From Enterococcus viikkiensis (GTDB taxonomy: Bacteria; Bacillota; Bacilli; Lactobacillales; Enterococcaceae), in contig NZ_BJDW01000004.1 in assembly GCF_005405345.1 (NCBI RefSeq), forward strand, positions 99,975-163,974: 64,000 nt of DNA. Reading direction: 5' to 3'. Every line of letters starts with the position of its first letter. Position 1 is the first letter of the stretch. Position numbers and translations under genes: made by a program. This document shows positions 28,095-40,494 of the stretch, piece by piece. Under the pieces are notes generated by a model. The model made no database searches. It saw nothing but the letters and a program-made list of their open reading frames with translations, and was not told where the DNA came from.

Positions 28095-28973
28095 CTACAC
28101 TTTCTCTTTCACATGCTTGCCTAAAATTCCGGCTGGACGAACTAACAAAATTAAAATCAAGACCGCATATACGACCGCATCCTTAAAGTCTGAGAAGCCT
28201 AACGCCGTCGTGATCGTTTCGATTAAACCAATCACAAAACCACCAATCGCCGCACCAGGGATGATCCCAATCCCTCCTAAAACAGCTGCAATAAATGATT
28301 TCAAGCCAGGAATATACCCCATCATTGGATCAATCGAATTGTAATAAAGACCAATCATCATCCCGCCAGCAGCAGCCAACGCAGAACCTAATGCAAAGGT
28401 AAAAGAAATTGTTCGATTAACATCGATCCCCATTAATTGAGCCGCGTCCGTATCGACACTAACTGCTCGCATCGCTTTTCCCATCTTGGTCTTTTGGACA
28501 ATTAGGTTTAAGGTGATCATCAGGAATAATGAAAGTCCTAAAATTAATAATTGAATATTAGAAACACTTAAAAAGCCGATGTTAAACACTTGCAGCTTAA
28601 TTACTTGTGGAAAAGGTCGTGTCGTTGAACTAAAGAAATAAATCATCGTGTTTTGCAATAAATAAGAAACTCCGATTGCCGTAATCAAGGCCGCGATCCG
28701 AGTGGAATTCCGCAAGGGTCGATAGGCCAAAAATTCAATTACGACACCTAGAACCGCACTACCTGCCATCGATAAGATCAATGCAGGGAAAAAGCCCATA
28801 TTAAACTGATTAATTAAAAAATAACCAATAAAAGAACCAATCATATAGACCTCACCGTGAGCGAAATTGATCAGTTTAATAATACCGTAAACCATTGTGT
28901 AGCCTAGTGCCATCAGAGCATAGACACTCCCTAGAAACAGGCCATTTACAATTTGTTGGATAAATATTTCCAT
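28095..28973 (-). CDS. livH: Branched-chain amino acid ABC transporter permease LivH
   Basis: LivH is the other channel subunit. The 292-residue form starts MEIFIQQIVNGLFLGSVYALMALGYTMVYG, typical of LivH, and contains FAHGEVYMIG and AVLGGIGIIPGAAIGG. The open frame could begin at a GTG three codons upstream; neither start has a strong ribosome binding site. Low translation start strength fits its place after the livJ terminator. Confidence 0.93.
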   Translation of the reverse strand: MEIFIQQIVNGLFLGSVYALMALGYTMVYGIIKLINFAHGEVYMIGSFIGYFLINQFNMGFFPALILSMAGSAVLGVVIEFLAYRPLRNSTRIAALITAIGVSYLLQNTMIYFFSSTTRPFPQVIKLQVFNIGFLSVSNIQLLILGLSLFLMITLNLIVQKTKMGKAMRAVSVDTDAAQLMGIDVNRTISFTFALGSALAAAGGMMIGLYYNSIDPMMGYIPGLKSFIAAVLGGIGIIPGAAIGGFVIGLIETITTALGFSDFKDAVVYAVLILILLVRPAGILGKHVKEKV

Positions 28974-29033
28974 GCATATCACATCACTTTTCTAAAAAAT
29001 TAAGGTTAGGTAATTCTTTGCAGCCTTTATTCG

Positions 29034-29070
29034 AAAATAAGGGTCTGTGACAGATGATTGTCACAGACCC
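29034..29070 (-). terminator. Partial terminator between livJ and livH
   Basis: GGGTCTGTGACA and TGTCACAGACCC pair perfectly around a six-base loop, followed on the minus strand by TTATTTTC. It lies between livJ and the rest of the operon and would make the binding protein more abundant than the channel. Confidence 0.75.
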
Positions 29071-29087
29071 CGGTCTGCTCCGAAATA

Positions 29088-30251
29088 TTAAGGATTTACT
29101 GTTTCAGCAGAAGATTCTTTTCCATCTGTTAAGCCGAGAACGACCGCTGATTTTACAGGGTTGTGGTCTTTGTCCATCGTAATCTTACCAGTAACACCAA
29201 CGAAGTCTTTCAAGCCAGCTAAGCCTTTGTCAATCGCTTCTGGTGTTGCTTTGCCTTCGTCTTCAATCGCTTGCTTAATCATGTAGACAGAATCATAAGC
29301 CAATGCATTAAACGACGATGGCTGCTTGCCAAATTTATCTTCAAAAGCCTTCACAAACGGTTCTACTTTGTCAGTTGCTGGAGCTTTCGTTGAGAAATGA
29401 CCGGTATAGTAAACATTTTTCACATTAGCTGCGCCTGCAGTATCAATCAATTTTTCATCTCCAAAACCATCGGCACCGATGATTGGCTGTTCGATTCCCA
29501 TTTCACGAGCTTGTTTGATGATTAAGCCAGCTTCTGTGTAATAACCAGGAATATAGATAACATTGAAGTCTTTATCTTTGATTTTAGTCAGCATAGCTTG
29601 GAAATCTTTGTCACCAGCAGTAAAGTTTTCTTCAGCGACGATCTCACCTTTATACGTATCTTTGAAGGCCTTTTTTAGACCGTTGGCATAATCACTTGAG
29701 TTGTCCCCTAAGATCACCGCTTTATTCGCTTTCAGATTGTCATTCGCATATTTCGCTAAAACGATCCCTTGGAAGCTATCTTGAAAACACGCGCGATAGA
29801 TATAATCTTGAACTTTGCCTTTTTGAACCGTAATCGCATCATCTGTTCCAGAAGGAGTGACCGCTGGAACCTTCGCCTTAGTCAAATTCGGTAATGTCGC
29901 TTTCGCTGCGCCCGATGTCGCTGGTCCAATGACTGCTACAACTCCATCTTTAGTTGTTAAATTCGCTGCAACCGAAGCGGCCTCGTTATTATCAGATTTA
30001 TTATCCTTGGCGATGTATTCGATTTTTTTGCCGTCAATTCCGCCGTCTTTATTGATTTCTTCAACAGCTAATTTGGCGCCTTCGTTTTCCGCTTCACCAT
30101 ATGCCGCTACTGCGCCGGATAATTCAAAATTTCCGCCGATTTTAATCGTCTTCGCATCTTCTCCGCTGCTATTATCGCTTGCTTTAGGCGATCCACATGC
30201 GCCAAATAGAAACAACCCTGCCGCCAATGCAGCTACTGTTCTTTTTTTCAT
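29088..30251 (-). CDS. livJ: Branched-chain amino acid-binding lipoprotein LivJ
   Basis: LivJ catches leucine, isoleucine or valine outside the membrane. The 387-residue protein starts with MKKRTVAALAAGLFLFGAC, a lipoprotein signal with the lipid-modified Cys in FGAC. It continues as a periplasmic-binding-protein type I (Peripla_BP_6) domain with KIGGNFELSGAVAAYGEAE, VIGPATSGAAKATLP and GYYTEAGLIIKQARE. Its start has an AGGAGG site and a strong promoter 48 bases upstream. The exact ligand range is not readable. Confidence 0.94.
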   Translation of the reverse strand: MKKRTVAALAAGLFLFGACGSPKASDNSSGEDAKTIKIGGNFELSGAVAAYGEAENEGAKLAVEEINKDGGIDGKKIEYIAKDNKSDNNEAASVAANLTTKDGVVAVIGPATSGAAKATLPNLTKAKVPAVTPSGTDDAITVQKGKVQDYIYRACFQDSFQGIVLAKYANDNLKANKAVILGDNSSDYANGLKKAFKDTYKGEIVAEENFTAGDKDFQAMLTKIKDKDFNVIYIPGYYTEAGLIIKQAREMGIEQPIIGADGFGDEKLIDTAGAANVKNVYYTGHFSTKAPATDKVEPFVKAFEDKFGKQPSSFNALAYDSVYMIKQAIEDEGKATPEAIDKGLAGLKDFVGVTGKITMDKDHNPVKSAVVLGLTDGKESSAETVNP

Positions 30252-30298
30252 CCTGTATCCTCCTAATAAAATAATGATAATTTGTTAAGATAATAAAG

Positions 30299-30327
30299 AA
30301 TATATAGGAAAAAACTCTCACTGTCAA
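30299..30327 (-). promoter_or_regulatory. Promoter of the liv operon
   Basis: On the minus strand TTGACA (30322-30327), a 17-base spacer and TATATT (30299-30304) form a near-consensus sigma-A promoter before livJ. No clear CodY box was recognised. Confidence 0.8.
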
Positions 30328-30412
30328 TTAAATTTTCTGAATATTTTAATAATTCAGCTATACGCAAACAATTTATAGCGTTTTCATTTCTAAGGGCTAG
30401 CTATCAAATAAC

Positions 30413-30452
30413 TAAAAAAAAAGCTTTTGACCCATTAATAGTCAAAAAGCTC
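30413..30452 (-). terminator. Terminator upstream of the livJ promoter
   Basis: AGCTTTTTGAC and GTCAAAAGCT pair with one bulge on the minus strand and are followed by nine T. It lies 274 bases beyond the yidD stop, further than expected for yidD alone. Confidence 0.75.
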
Positions 30453-30725
30453 TTCTTTAAATAACTTATTTTTTTATTTATACTGCCTCAATAATAGGCT
30501 TATTTTTAAGTCCTTAAATAAATTTCTCGGAACAATTCAGTCAAAATCTCAAATTATTTTCCACTCAGCACCGACTTTTTTCAAGAAAGCAGAAAACAAT
30601 ACAATAACCTATGTACTTTATTTAGCAACCAAAACGCACTCTTGGAAGCATTTATTCTTTAATTTTCAGCAAAAGTCCCCGCTTAAAAATGGACACGAAA
30701 GCCACATTATTTAGACTGGATCAAT
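30453..30725. other. Spacer between yidD and its nearest terminator, possible small RNA
   Basis: No coding frame was seen in these 273 bases. On the minus strand TTGCTA (30623-30628), 16 bases and TATTGT (30601-30606) form a modest promoter. A transcript from there would run about 180 bases to the terminator at 30413. It could equally be a long 3' untranslated region of yidD. Confidence 0.35.
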
Positions 30726-31010
30726 TCAACGGTTCTTCGCTAAATAATCCGGTTCCTCTTCATCCAACAAATTTTTTTTCAACGAAAAATGAACAGGTAC
30801 ATAATCAATGCCTCCTCGAGCAAAAGGATTACAGCGTAAAATCCTAAAAATCCCCATTGTGCTCCCTTTTATCGCCCCATGCACCTGAATCGCCTTGATC
30901 ATGTAGCTAGAACACGTCGGATAATAGCGACACGAAGGCTGGAACAATGGCGAGATAAACCGTTGGTACCCTCGTACAATCATAATTAGTCCTTTTCCAA
31001 TAAAACTCAT
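30726..31010 (-). CDS. yidD: Membrane protein insertion efficiency factor YidD
   Basis: YidD is a small membrane-associated helper of YidC-dependent insertion. The 94-residue protein shows the whole family core: [24 protein letters not shown] with its conserved cysteines, then [37 protein letters not shown]. It lies 153 bases after epuA in the same direction. A degraded copy of a short repeat lies between them. Confidence 0.94.
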   Translation of the reverse strand: MSFIGKGLIMIVRGYQRFISPLFQPSCRYYPTCSSYMIKAIQVHGAIKGSTMGIFRILRCNPFARGGIDYVPVHFSLKKNLLDEEEPDYLAKNR

Positions 31011-31030
31011 TACATCACCTCAATTTAAAT

Positions 31031-31075
31031 GGATTCACGAACACGCCAGGTCGTTACGTCCGGTAAGCCAGACCT
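31031..31075. repeat. Degraded copy of the GTTCGTGAA-type short repeat
   Basis: TTCACGAACACGCCAG followed by GTCGTTACGTCCGG and CCAGACCT matches the two ends of the element after tetR (23920-23995), with about 35 interior bases missing. Similarity of the second half is about 70 percent. Confidence 0.35.
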
Positions 31076-31095
31076 CAAACCAATTTTCTTACTAG

Positions 31096-31130
31096 CAAAA
31101 AGAGATTGCCCCAAAAATTTGGTGCAACCC
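31096..31130 (-). terminator. Terminator after epuA
   Basis: On the minus strand GGTTGC-A-CC and GG-G-GCAATC pair (one G-T, one mismatch) and are followed by TCTTTTT. It closes the murA-epuA unit. Confidence 0.55.
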
Positions 31131-31163
31131 CTCAATACTAGACATTTTGTTATAACAACTTTA

Positions 31164-31340
31164 CTAATGTACAAATTCTAAAATATGCCGCCACACGCCA
31201 GGTAATAAAACCTTAAACGGATTGCCTCCGCCCATAGCACCATAGCCGATCATGCTGCCCACAATAAATAATAGAATACCTGCCAGCAAAATCGCTACGA
31301 TTCGGATTAAGCTACGTAAGATATGTTCACTCGAACTCAT
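31164..31340 (-). CDS. epuA: EpuA family small membrane protein
   Basis: This 58-residue gene is too short for most callers. It reads MSSSEHILRSLIRIVAILLA, continues through a membrane helix (about residues 13-34), and ends NPFKVLLPGVWRHILEFVH. It matches the EpuA family (sometimes misnamed RNA polymerase beta subunit), found just after murA in streptococci and relatives. The start has AAGGGAGTGG upstream and lies 12 bases past the murA stop. The function is unknown; the position next to murA suggests an envelope role. Confidence 0.85.
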   Translation of the reverse strand: MSSSEHILRSLIRIVAILLAGILLFIVGSMIGYGAMGGGNPFKVLLPGVWRHILEFVH

Positions 31341-31352
31341 ATATCCACTCCC

Positions 31353-32654
31353 TTAAGCCAATACTGCTGCTGTGTCTGCCGCCTTCTTGTCTTCAGAATT
31401 CACACGTTCCACATCGGCGCCTAATTGTTGCAACTTCGTGTGGAATTCATAGTATCCACGATCTAAGTATTTCAGATTGCGTACACGTGTAATTCCATTC
31501 GCACGTAAGCCAGCTAATACTAAAGCCGCCGCTGCACGTAAATCCGTGGCATAAACTTCTGCACCTTGAAGTTCAGTTGAACCTTTGATCAACGCAACAT
31601 TGTTGTCAATTTTCACTTGTGCATTCATTCTGCGCATTTCTTCTAAATGTTGGAAACGATTTTCAAAGACCGTTTCTGTGGTTGTACTGATACCTTCAGC
31701 TACTAATTGAATAGCAGTCATTTGGGCTTGCATATCTGTTGGGAACCCAGGATGAGGCATCGTTTTAATGTCTGTTGCTTTTAATGTCTTAGGACCGATA
31801 ACTCTTAAGCCATCATTTTCTTCAGAAATTGTAACACCCATCTCTGTTAATTTAGAGATCAATGGACGATTGTGTTCAGAGATTGCGCCTTCGATCAGCA
31901 CATCACCTTCAGTCATTGCTGCTGCCACCATGAATGTTCCAGCTTCGATCCGGTCTTGCACAATCGGATGTGAAACCGCATGAAGATGTTCTACACCTTC
32001 AATACGCATTATCTCTGTGCCAGCTCCGTGAATGCTTGCTCCCATTTTGTTTAAGAAGTTTGCTAAGTCAACGATTTCTGGTTCACGAGCAACATTCTCA
32101 ATAATTGTCGTTCCTTTGGCTTTAACAGCAGCCATCATGATGTTTTGTGTCGCACCGACACTAGGAAAATCCAAGTAAATCGTATCGCCGATTAATTCGT
32201 CAGCAATTGCTTCGATATAACCATTTTTTTGGATAATTTTTGCACCTAACGCTTGGAATCCTTTTAAATGCAAATCGATTGGACGTTTCCCAATGGCACA
32301 TCCGCCTGGCATAGCTACCTTGGCATGTCCATTACGAGCCAATAAAGGACCCATTACGACGATTGACGCCCGCATTTTACTTACATATTCATAGGGAGCT
32401 TCCACGTTTAATTGACGCGTCGCATCCACTGTGATTTCTTTTGTTTCTTCATTAAACTCAACATCCGTGTTCAAAAAACGGATCACTTGATTCATGGTAA
32501 AGACATCAGAAAGAATCGGAACATTGCTTAATGTTGTCGTTCCTTCTTCAGCCAATAGAGTCGCAGCTAAAATCGGAAGTACAGCATTTTTTGCTCCTTC
32601 AATCTGTACAGTTCCATTTAATTGTTTGCCACCACGAACGATGATCTCTTCCAT
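31353..32654 (-). CDS. murA: UDP-N-acetylglucosamine 1-carboxyvinyltransferase MurA
   Basis: MurA adds enolpyruvate to UDP-GlcNAc, the first committed step of peptidoglycan synthesis. The 433-residue protein has K22-N23 in [10 protein letters not shown]. The active-site C119 lies in [16 protein letters not shown], the residue attacked by fosfomycin, so the enzyme should be fosfomycin-sensitive at this position. The C-terminal [13 protein letters not shown] motif is present. Low-GC Gram-positives usually have two MurA paralogues; this one lies with a DUF1146 gene near the atp operon, the murAA position. epuA follows. Confidence 0.95.
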   Translation of the reverse strand: MEEIIVRGGKQLNGTVQIEGAKNAVLPILAATLLAEEGTTTLSNVPILSDVFTMNQVIRFLNTDVEFNEETKEITVDATRQLNVEAPYEYVSKMRASIVVMGPLLARNGHAKVAMPGGCAIGKRPIDLHLKGFQALGAKIIQKNGYIEAIADELIGDTIYLDFPSVGATQNIMMAAVKAKGTTIIENVAREPEIVDLANFLNKMGASIHGAGTEIMRIEGVEHLHAVSHPIVQDRIEAGTFMVAAAMTEGDVLIEGAISEHNRPLISKLTEMGVTISEENDGLRVIGPKTLKATDIKTMPHPGFPTDMQAQMTAIQLVAEGISTTTETVFENRFQHLEEMRRMNAQVKIDNNVALIKGSTELQGAEVYATDLRAAAALVLAGLRANGITRVRNLKYLDRGYYEFHTKLQQLGADVERVNSEDKKAADTAAVLA

Positions 32655-32701
32655 TGTATTCCCTCCAAAAAGCTAATCGAATTCTCTTATCTTATATGTA
32701 C

Positions 32702-32935
32702 CTAACTAAATGTCAAAAAAATATTTTTACACAAAAGGATAATTTCTAAAAAGAAGTTACTACAAGTATAACCTAAAGCAATCGCCAGCATCATTAACGT
32801 CAATCGGACTTGTGTTTCTTTAAATGATTTAAAGAGGTTTTCAATCCGTAACGATCGTATTGCCCAGAAAGCTAAATAAATAAAAGCAAAATGCGACACG
32901 ATTCTGACTAGCGCATCGATTCCAAATACCTGCAT
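32702..32935 (-). CDS. DUF1146 (YwzB-like) small membrane protein
   Basis: The 77-residue protein starts MQVFGIDALVRIVSHFAFIYLAFWAI and has two membrane helices, with the DUF1146 signature FIYLAFWAIRSLRIENLFK. Its function is unknown. The family lies between atpC and murA in many Firmicutes, as here. The open frame starts nine codons earlier, but the ATG used has AAAGGGAATTGATT upstream. It is the first gene of the murA-epuA unit and has its own promoter. Confidence 0.85.
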   Translation of the reverse strand: MQVFGIDALVRIVSHFAFIYLAFWAIRSLRIENLFKSFKETQVRLTLMMLAIALGYTCSNFFLEIILLCKNIFLTFS

Positions 32936-32969
32936 AATCAATTCCCTTTCAAAAAAAATCAACAGTTGG

Positions 32970-33001
32970 ATTATATCACAGTTTCATATAAAGAAGAACA
33001 G
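32970..33001 (-). promoter_or_regulatory. Promoter of the DUF1146-murA-epuA unit
   Basis: On the minus strand TGATATAAT is an extended -10 (TATAAT at 32970-32975). The -35 region is weak (TTCTTC), as is common with extended -10 promoters. It lies about 34 bases before the start codon. Confidence 0.6.
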
Positions 33002-33248
33002 TTTGCTCACCCAAAAGCCTATAAAAAACTTTTTAAAAAACTTAAGCTTTTATAATTTTTCTTTTAGACACTGTTGGTTTTCTTTCAAACTAGAAAATAG
33101 TCTTCTTAAAAATTCTATTGATCTTTTTTTATCGTAGTGGCTTACAATCCTTATTAAGGGTAATTTTTTTACTACCCCTAAGTATTACTGCCCTCATTTA
33201 TTTGAAAAACATTAAAAATGTTCGCCCGGTCAACTCTTCTTTCTTTTA
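33002..33248. other. Spacer between the atp terminator and the murA-unit promoter
   Basis: No gene or known RNA was recognised in these 247 AT-rich bases. A weak stem (AGGGGTA...TACCCTT, 33155-33181) with an A-rich loop is the only structure noticed. Confidence 0.5.
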
Positions 33249-33286
33249 TAAAAAAAGAAGATCAACTTGAGATTGATCTTCTTTTT
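33249..33286 (-). terminator. Terminator of the ATP synthase operon
   Basis: AAAAAGAAGATCAA and TTGATCTTCTTTTT pair perfectly around a seven-base loop just past the atpC stop, with a T-run after it. Confidence 0.88.
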
Positions 33287-33288
33287 AT

Positions 33289-33723
33289 TTAACGATGTTT
33301 TGAAACTTTGATTCGATTCATAGCACGGTGTAACGCAACTTCGGCCCGATTTAATTGGTCGGTGTCTTGTTTTTCCCGCGCTTCTTGAATCCGCGCTTCC
33401 GCCCGTTGTTTTGCTCTTTCAGCACGTGACACATCAATATCGCGTTCACGTTCAGCCGTGTCGGCGATAATCGTTAAGACATTGTCCCGAACTTCCATAA
33501 TTCCCCCGTTGACTGCGATCCAGTCAACGTGTGTATCAGAGTCCGTACGACGAACTCGAACCTCGTCGATCGCAAGAGGCGCAATGATCGGTGCGTGGTT
33601 CGGCAAGATCCCGATCTCACCCGCAACTGTTTTTGCAACCACGATAGTCGCATTATGATCATAGACGTTACCATCTGGAGTAACAACGTTCACTTGCAGA
33701 ACTTTGTTCTTTTCTTGTTCCAT
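33289..33723 (-). CDS. atpC: ATP synthase F1 subunit epsilon
   Basis: The epsilon subunit joins the rotor and can inhibit ATP hydrolysis. The 144-residue protein has the N-terminal beta-sandwich ([40 protein letters not shown]) and the C-terminal two-helix arm ([18 protein letters not shown]). The length is typical. It is the last gene of the atp operon, 13 bases after atpD. Confidence 0.96.
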   Translation of the reverse strand: MEQEKNKVLQVNVVTPDGNVYDHNATIVVAKTVAGEIGILPNHAPIIAPLAIDEVRVRRTDSDTHVDWIAVNGGIMEVRDNVLTIIADTAERERDIDVSRAERAKQRAEARIQEAREKQDTDQLNRAEVALHRAMNRIKVSKHR

Positions 33724-33736
33724 CGGGCACCTCTTT

Positions 33737-36062
<2,326 letters not shown>

Positions 36063-36080
36063 GATTTTTTCTCACCTCGA

Positions 36081-37607
<1,527 letters not shown>

Positions 37608-37626
37608 TCATTTCACCTCTTCTTCT

Positions 37627-38172
37627 CTACTTTTTACTAAGTGCTGCTCGTAGACCATTTAATTGGCTGGCGAGGCTGCCGTCGATCACTTGATGATCGG
37701 CTTCAACAATGACACCACCGAGAATTGATTCATCAACTAACGGGGTTAACGTGGCCTTCTGGTAGCCAAAAACATCAGCGACTTTTGCTTCAAGTTCGTG
37801 TTTCTTTTCTTCAGAGAGCGGAACAGCCGTAGTGACTGTACCGTGTGCGATTTTATTTAATTCATCATAGCGATGCTCATATTCATCAATCATGAACGGA
37901 AGATCATCACTACGATTGTACTCAAAAACAACTAATAGAAAATTTTTAATGATCCCTTCAAAGTTGCCAGTGAAAGCATCCATAATCGCTTTCTTTTCGG
38001 CACCTGTTAAACGAACATCCGTTAAAATATTTCCTAGATCGGGAATTTCTTTACAAATTTCTCGAACGGTCAACAACTCTTGATAAACGGCATCGGCGGC
38101 TTTATTTTCGATCGCCAATTCAAACAAAGCTTTTCCATAACGTTTACCAACAGTGTATTTATCAAGCTTCAT
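37627..38172 (-). CDS. atpH: ATP synthase F1 subunit delta
   Basis: Delta ties F1 to the b-subunit stalk. The 181-residue protein has the OSCP-like pattern YGKALFELAIENKAAD at the N-terminus and the family C-terminus VDESILGGVIVEADHQVIDGSLASQLNGLR. It overlaps atpF by 11 bases. Confidence 0.96.
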   Translation of the reverse strand: MKLDKYTVGKRYGKALFELAIENKAADAVYQELLTVREICKEIPDLGNILTDVRLTGAEKKAIMDAFTGNFEGIIKNFLLVVFEYNRSDDLPFMIDEYEHRYDELNKIAHGTVTTAVPLSEEKKHELEAKVADVFGYQKATLTPLVDESILGGVIVEADHQVIDGSLASQLNGLRAALSKK

Positions 38173-38683
38173 GTTTCGTATTACCTAGCTTATCCATATA
38201 GTCGTTGATCAAATCTTGATGCGCGTCTTGTGAAAGCTCTTTGCTCAAGATTTTTTCTGCGATTTGTAAGGAAAGAGTAGCCACGTCATCTTTAACAGAG
38301 GTCAAAGCATTGTCTCGTTCGTCTTTGATTTCGGCTTGCGCACGATCTTTCAGACGAGAAACTTCTTCTTTGGTGTCTTTGATGATGTTTTGGCGACTTA
38401 ATTCGCCGCTTTCCTTCGCATTTTTGATGATGTCTGCCGCGTCACTACGAGAGCTGGCTAACTGAGTTTCACGTTCTTTTTCCAACTCAGCTGCTTTGTT
38501 TCGTGATTGTTCGGCAGAATCTAGATCATTGGCGATCTTATCTTCACGTTTTTGTAAGATGTCTTGAACGGCACCCCACGCGAATTTTTTCAATAGCGCC
38601 ATTAATATCACGAATGATAATGTAACAGCGATTAAATTACCGAGCGTTGTATTGACAGTCTCAGCAATAACTAGATTCGGCAT
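38162..38683 (-). CDS. atpF: ATP synthase F0 subunit b
   Basis: Subunit b is the peripheral stalk. The 173-residue protein has one N-terminal membrane helix (LGNLIAVTLSFVILMALLKKFAWGAV) and a long charged coiled coil. This is the standard single-b layout without a b' paralogue. Confidence 0.96.
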   Translation of the reverse strand: MPNLVIAETVNTTLGNLIAVTLSFVILMALLKKFAWGAVQDILQKREDKIANDLDSAEQSRNKAAELEKERETQLASSRSDAADIIKNAKESGELSRQNIIKDTKEEVSRLKDRAQAEIKDERDNALTSVKDDVATLSLQIAEKILSKELSQDAHQDLINDYMDKLGNTKHEA

Positions 38684-38776
38684 ACTCGGTCTTCCTTTCT
38701 GTTCGTCTTCCTCATTTAAGGATCGTCATTCGCTCCTTAGGCTTATCTAAAAGCCTTCATAAAAAAGTATTTTGGA

Positions 38777-39013
<237 letters not shown>

Positions 39014-39023
39014 TTAAATTTTT

Positions 39024-39737
39024 TTATTCTACCTCGATTTTATGACTGATATAAACCATCGATAGAGTTGTGAAAACGAAAGCTTGGATACTACCAATAA
39101 ATAATGAGAATGCGATCCAAATCATTTCAAGCGGAACAACTAGCGGCAAGGTGATCCAGCCAGTACTAGTTACAACACTTGCGATCAATGAAAGCAGTAC
39201 TTCACCGGCAAAAATATTGCCATAAAGACGCAGACCTAACGTAATAACATTGGTGAATTCTTCCATCAACTTGATCGGGAACAAGCCCGCAGGTGTAAAG
39301 AAAGAATTTTTAATGTAACCACCTAAGCCAAATTTTTCTGACCCAAGATAATTCGCCAAGGTCAATACTAGTAACGCCAATCCCATTGTTACAAACGGGT
39401 TTGCTGTTGGGCTCTTCCAATACGTTACATCGTTTCCTGAAACGATTTTAGTGATAAGCCCGATTTGGTTTGCCACAAAGATAAATAAGAACAACGTAAA
39501 TGAGAACAAACTAAAATTTCTAACTTCTTTACGCGGCATGTTGTCACCAACAATGTTCGTCGTAAAATCAATGACCCACTCAATTGCGTTTTGTTTGCCT
39601 TTGGGTTTCAATGATAGGTTGCGTGTAAACGCAAAAACAATGAGAAAGACGATGATACATGTCAAAACAATCATTGACGTTACCGTACCGTCAAACCATA
39701 CGGGACCTATATGGAAAACCCAAGATTTTTCATTCAA
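39024..39737 (-). CDS. atpB: ATP synthase F0 subunit a
   Basis: Subunit a provides the half-channels for proton flow. The 237-residue protein has about five membrane helices and the essential arginine in LGLRLYGNIFAGEVLLSLI. The start codon is TTG (39735-39737), preceded by AGAGGTGAACTGGA; the base pattern gives no ATG in frame nearby. It is the first gene of the operon, as no atpI lies upstream. Confidence 0.96.
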   Translation of the reverse strand: MNEKSWVFHIGPVWFDGTVTSMIVLTCIIVFLIVFAFTRNLSLKPKGKQNAIEWVIDFTTNIVGDNMPRKEVRNFSLFSFTLFLFIFVANQIGLITKIVSGNDVTYWKSPTANPFVTMGLALLVLTLANYLGSEKFGLGGYIKNSFFTPAGLFPIKLMEEFTNVITLGLRLYGNIFAGEVLLSLIASVVTSTGWITLPLVVPLEMIWIAFSLFIGSIQAFVFTTLSMVYISHKIEVE

Positions 39738-40026
39738 TCCAGTTCACCTCTCTTCTCAGCGATTCGCGTCAGCTCATGCTTGCTTAGCGCTGCTCGTCAA
39801 AATACTATCGTATGTTACCACCAGAGAAAGAAAATTTCAAAGAATTTTCCTAAAAATTTTCGAATAAGTCAAAGAAAATTTTTAGTACGTTATTTTATCT
39901 TTGTTCAAATCCCCTCTAATTACTAATTTAGCCCGCAAAACAGCTAGTATAGATTGTAACTAATCGTATCAAAATCCATAGTGAAGTAAAGAAATTATCA
40001 TTAAATATGCGAAAAAGAATATTTTG
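39738..40026. other. atp operon leader region without atpI
   Basis: No coding frame fits atpI in these 289 bases. A clear terminator for smpB is not seen. On the minus strand TTGACT with a weak -10 (GAAAAT, 17 bases later) is a possible atp promoter. The first 60 bases before atpB can fold through CAGCG/CGCTG pairs. Confidence 0.5.
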
Positions 40027-40491
40027 CTAACGAGAATAATTTTTCAACGTCCGACTAATCTGTCGATCGACATCTTTTCGCTTCAATGTTTCACGTTTAT
40101 CATATTGGCGTTTTCCTTTACCGATACCAATCAAAACTTTGGCGTAGCCATCCTTCAAATAGACTTTCAAGGGTACGATCGTGATTCCGGGATTTTTTAA
40201 TTCCCCAGCCAAACGCGCAATTTGCTTTTTATGAAGCAATAATTTGCGTGTTCGCAAAGGATCATGATTGAAAATATTTCCTTGCTCATACGGGCTGATA
40301 TGGACATTGTATAAAAAAGCTTCGCCATTTCGAACACGAGCAAAACCGTCCTTCAAATTGATCCGACTATTGCGAATCGATTTGATTTCCGTTCCTTGCA
40401 AAACGATTCCCGCCTCCATCGTGTCGATGATCGTATAATCATGACGGGCCTTTTTATTTTGTGCAACGAGTTTTCCTTCCCCTTTTGGCAT
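40027..40491 (-). CDS. smpB: SsrA-binding protein SmpB
   Basis: SmpB carries tmRNA to stalled ribosomes for trans-translation. The 154-residue protein has [24 protein letters not shown] and [24 protein letters not shown], and ends in the basic tail [23 protein letters not shown]. It follows rnr by 3 bases, a conserved pairing in Firmicutes. The tmRNA gene itself is not in this window. Confidence 0.96.
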   Translation of the reverse strand: MPKGEGKLVAQNKKARHDYTIIDTMEAGIVLQGTEIKSIRNSRINLKDGFARVRNGEAFLYNVHISPYEQGNIFNHDPLRTRKLLLHKKQIARLAGELKNPGITIVPLKVYLKDGYAKVLIGIGKGKRQYDKRETLKRKDVDRQISRTLKNYSR

Positions 40492-40494
40492 CTG

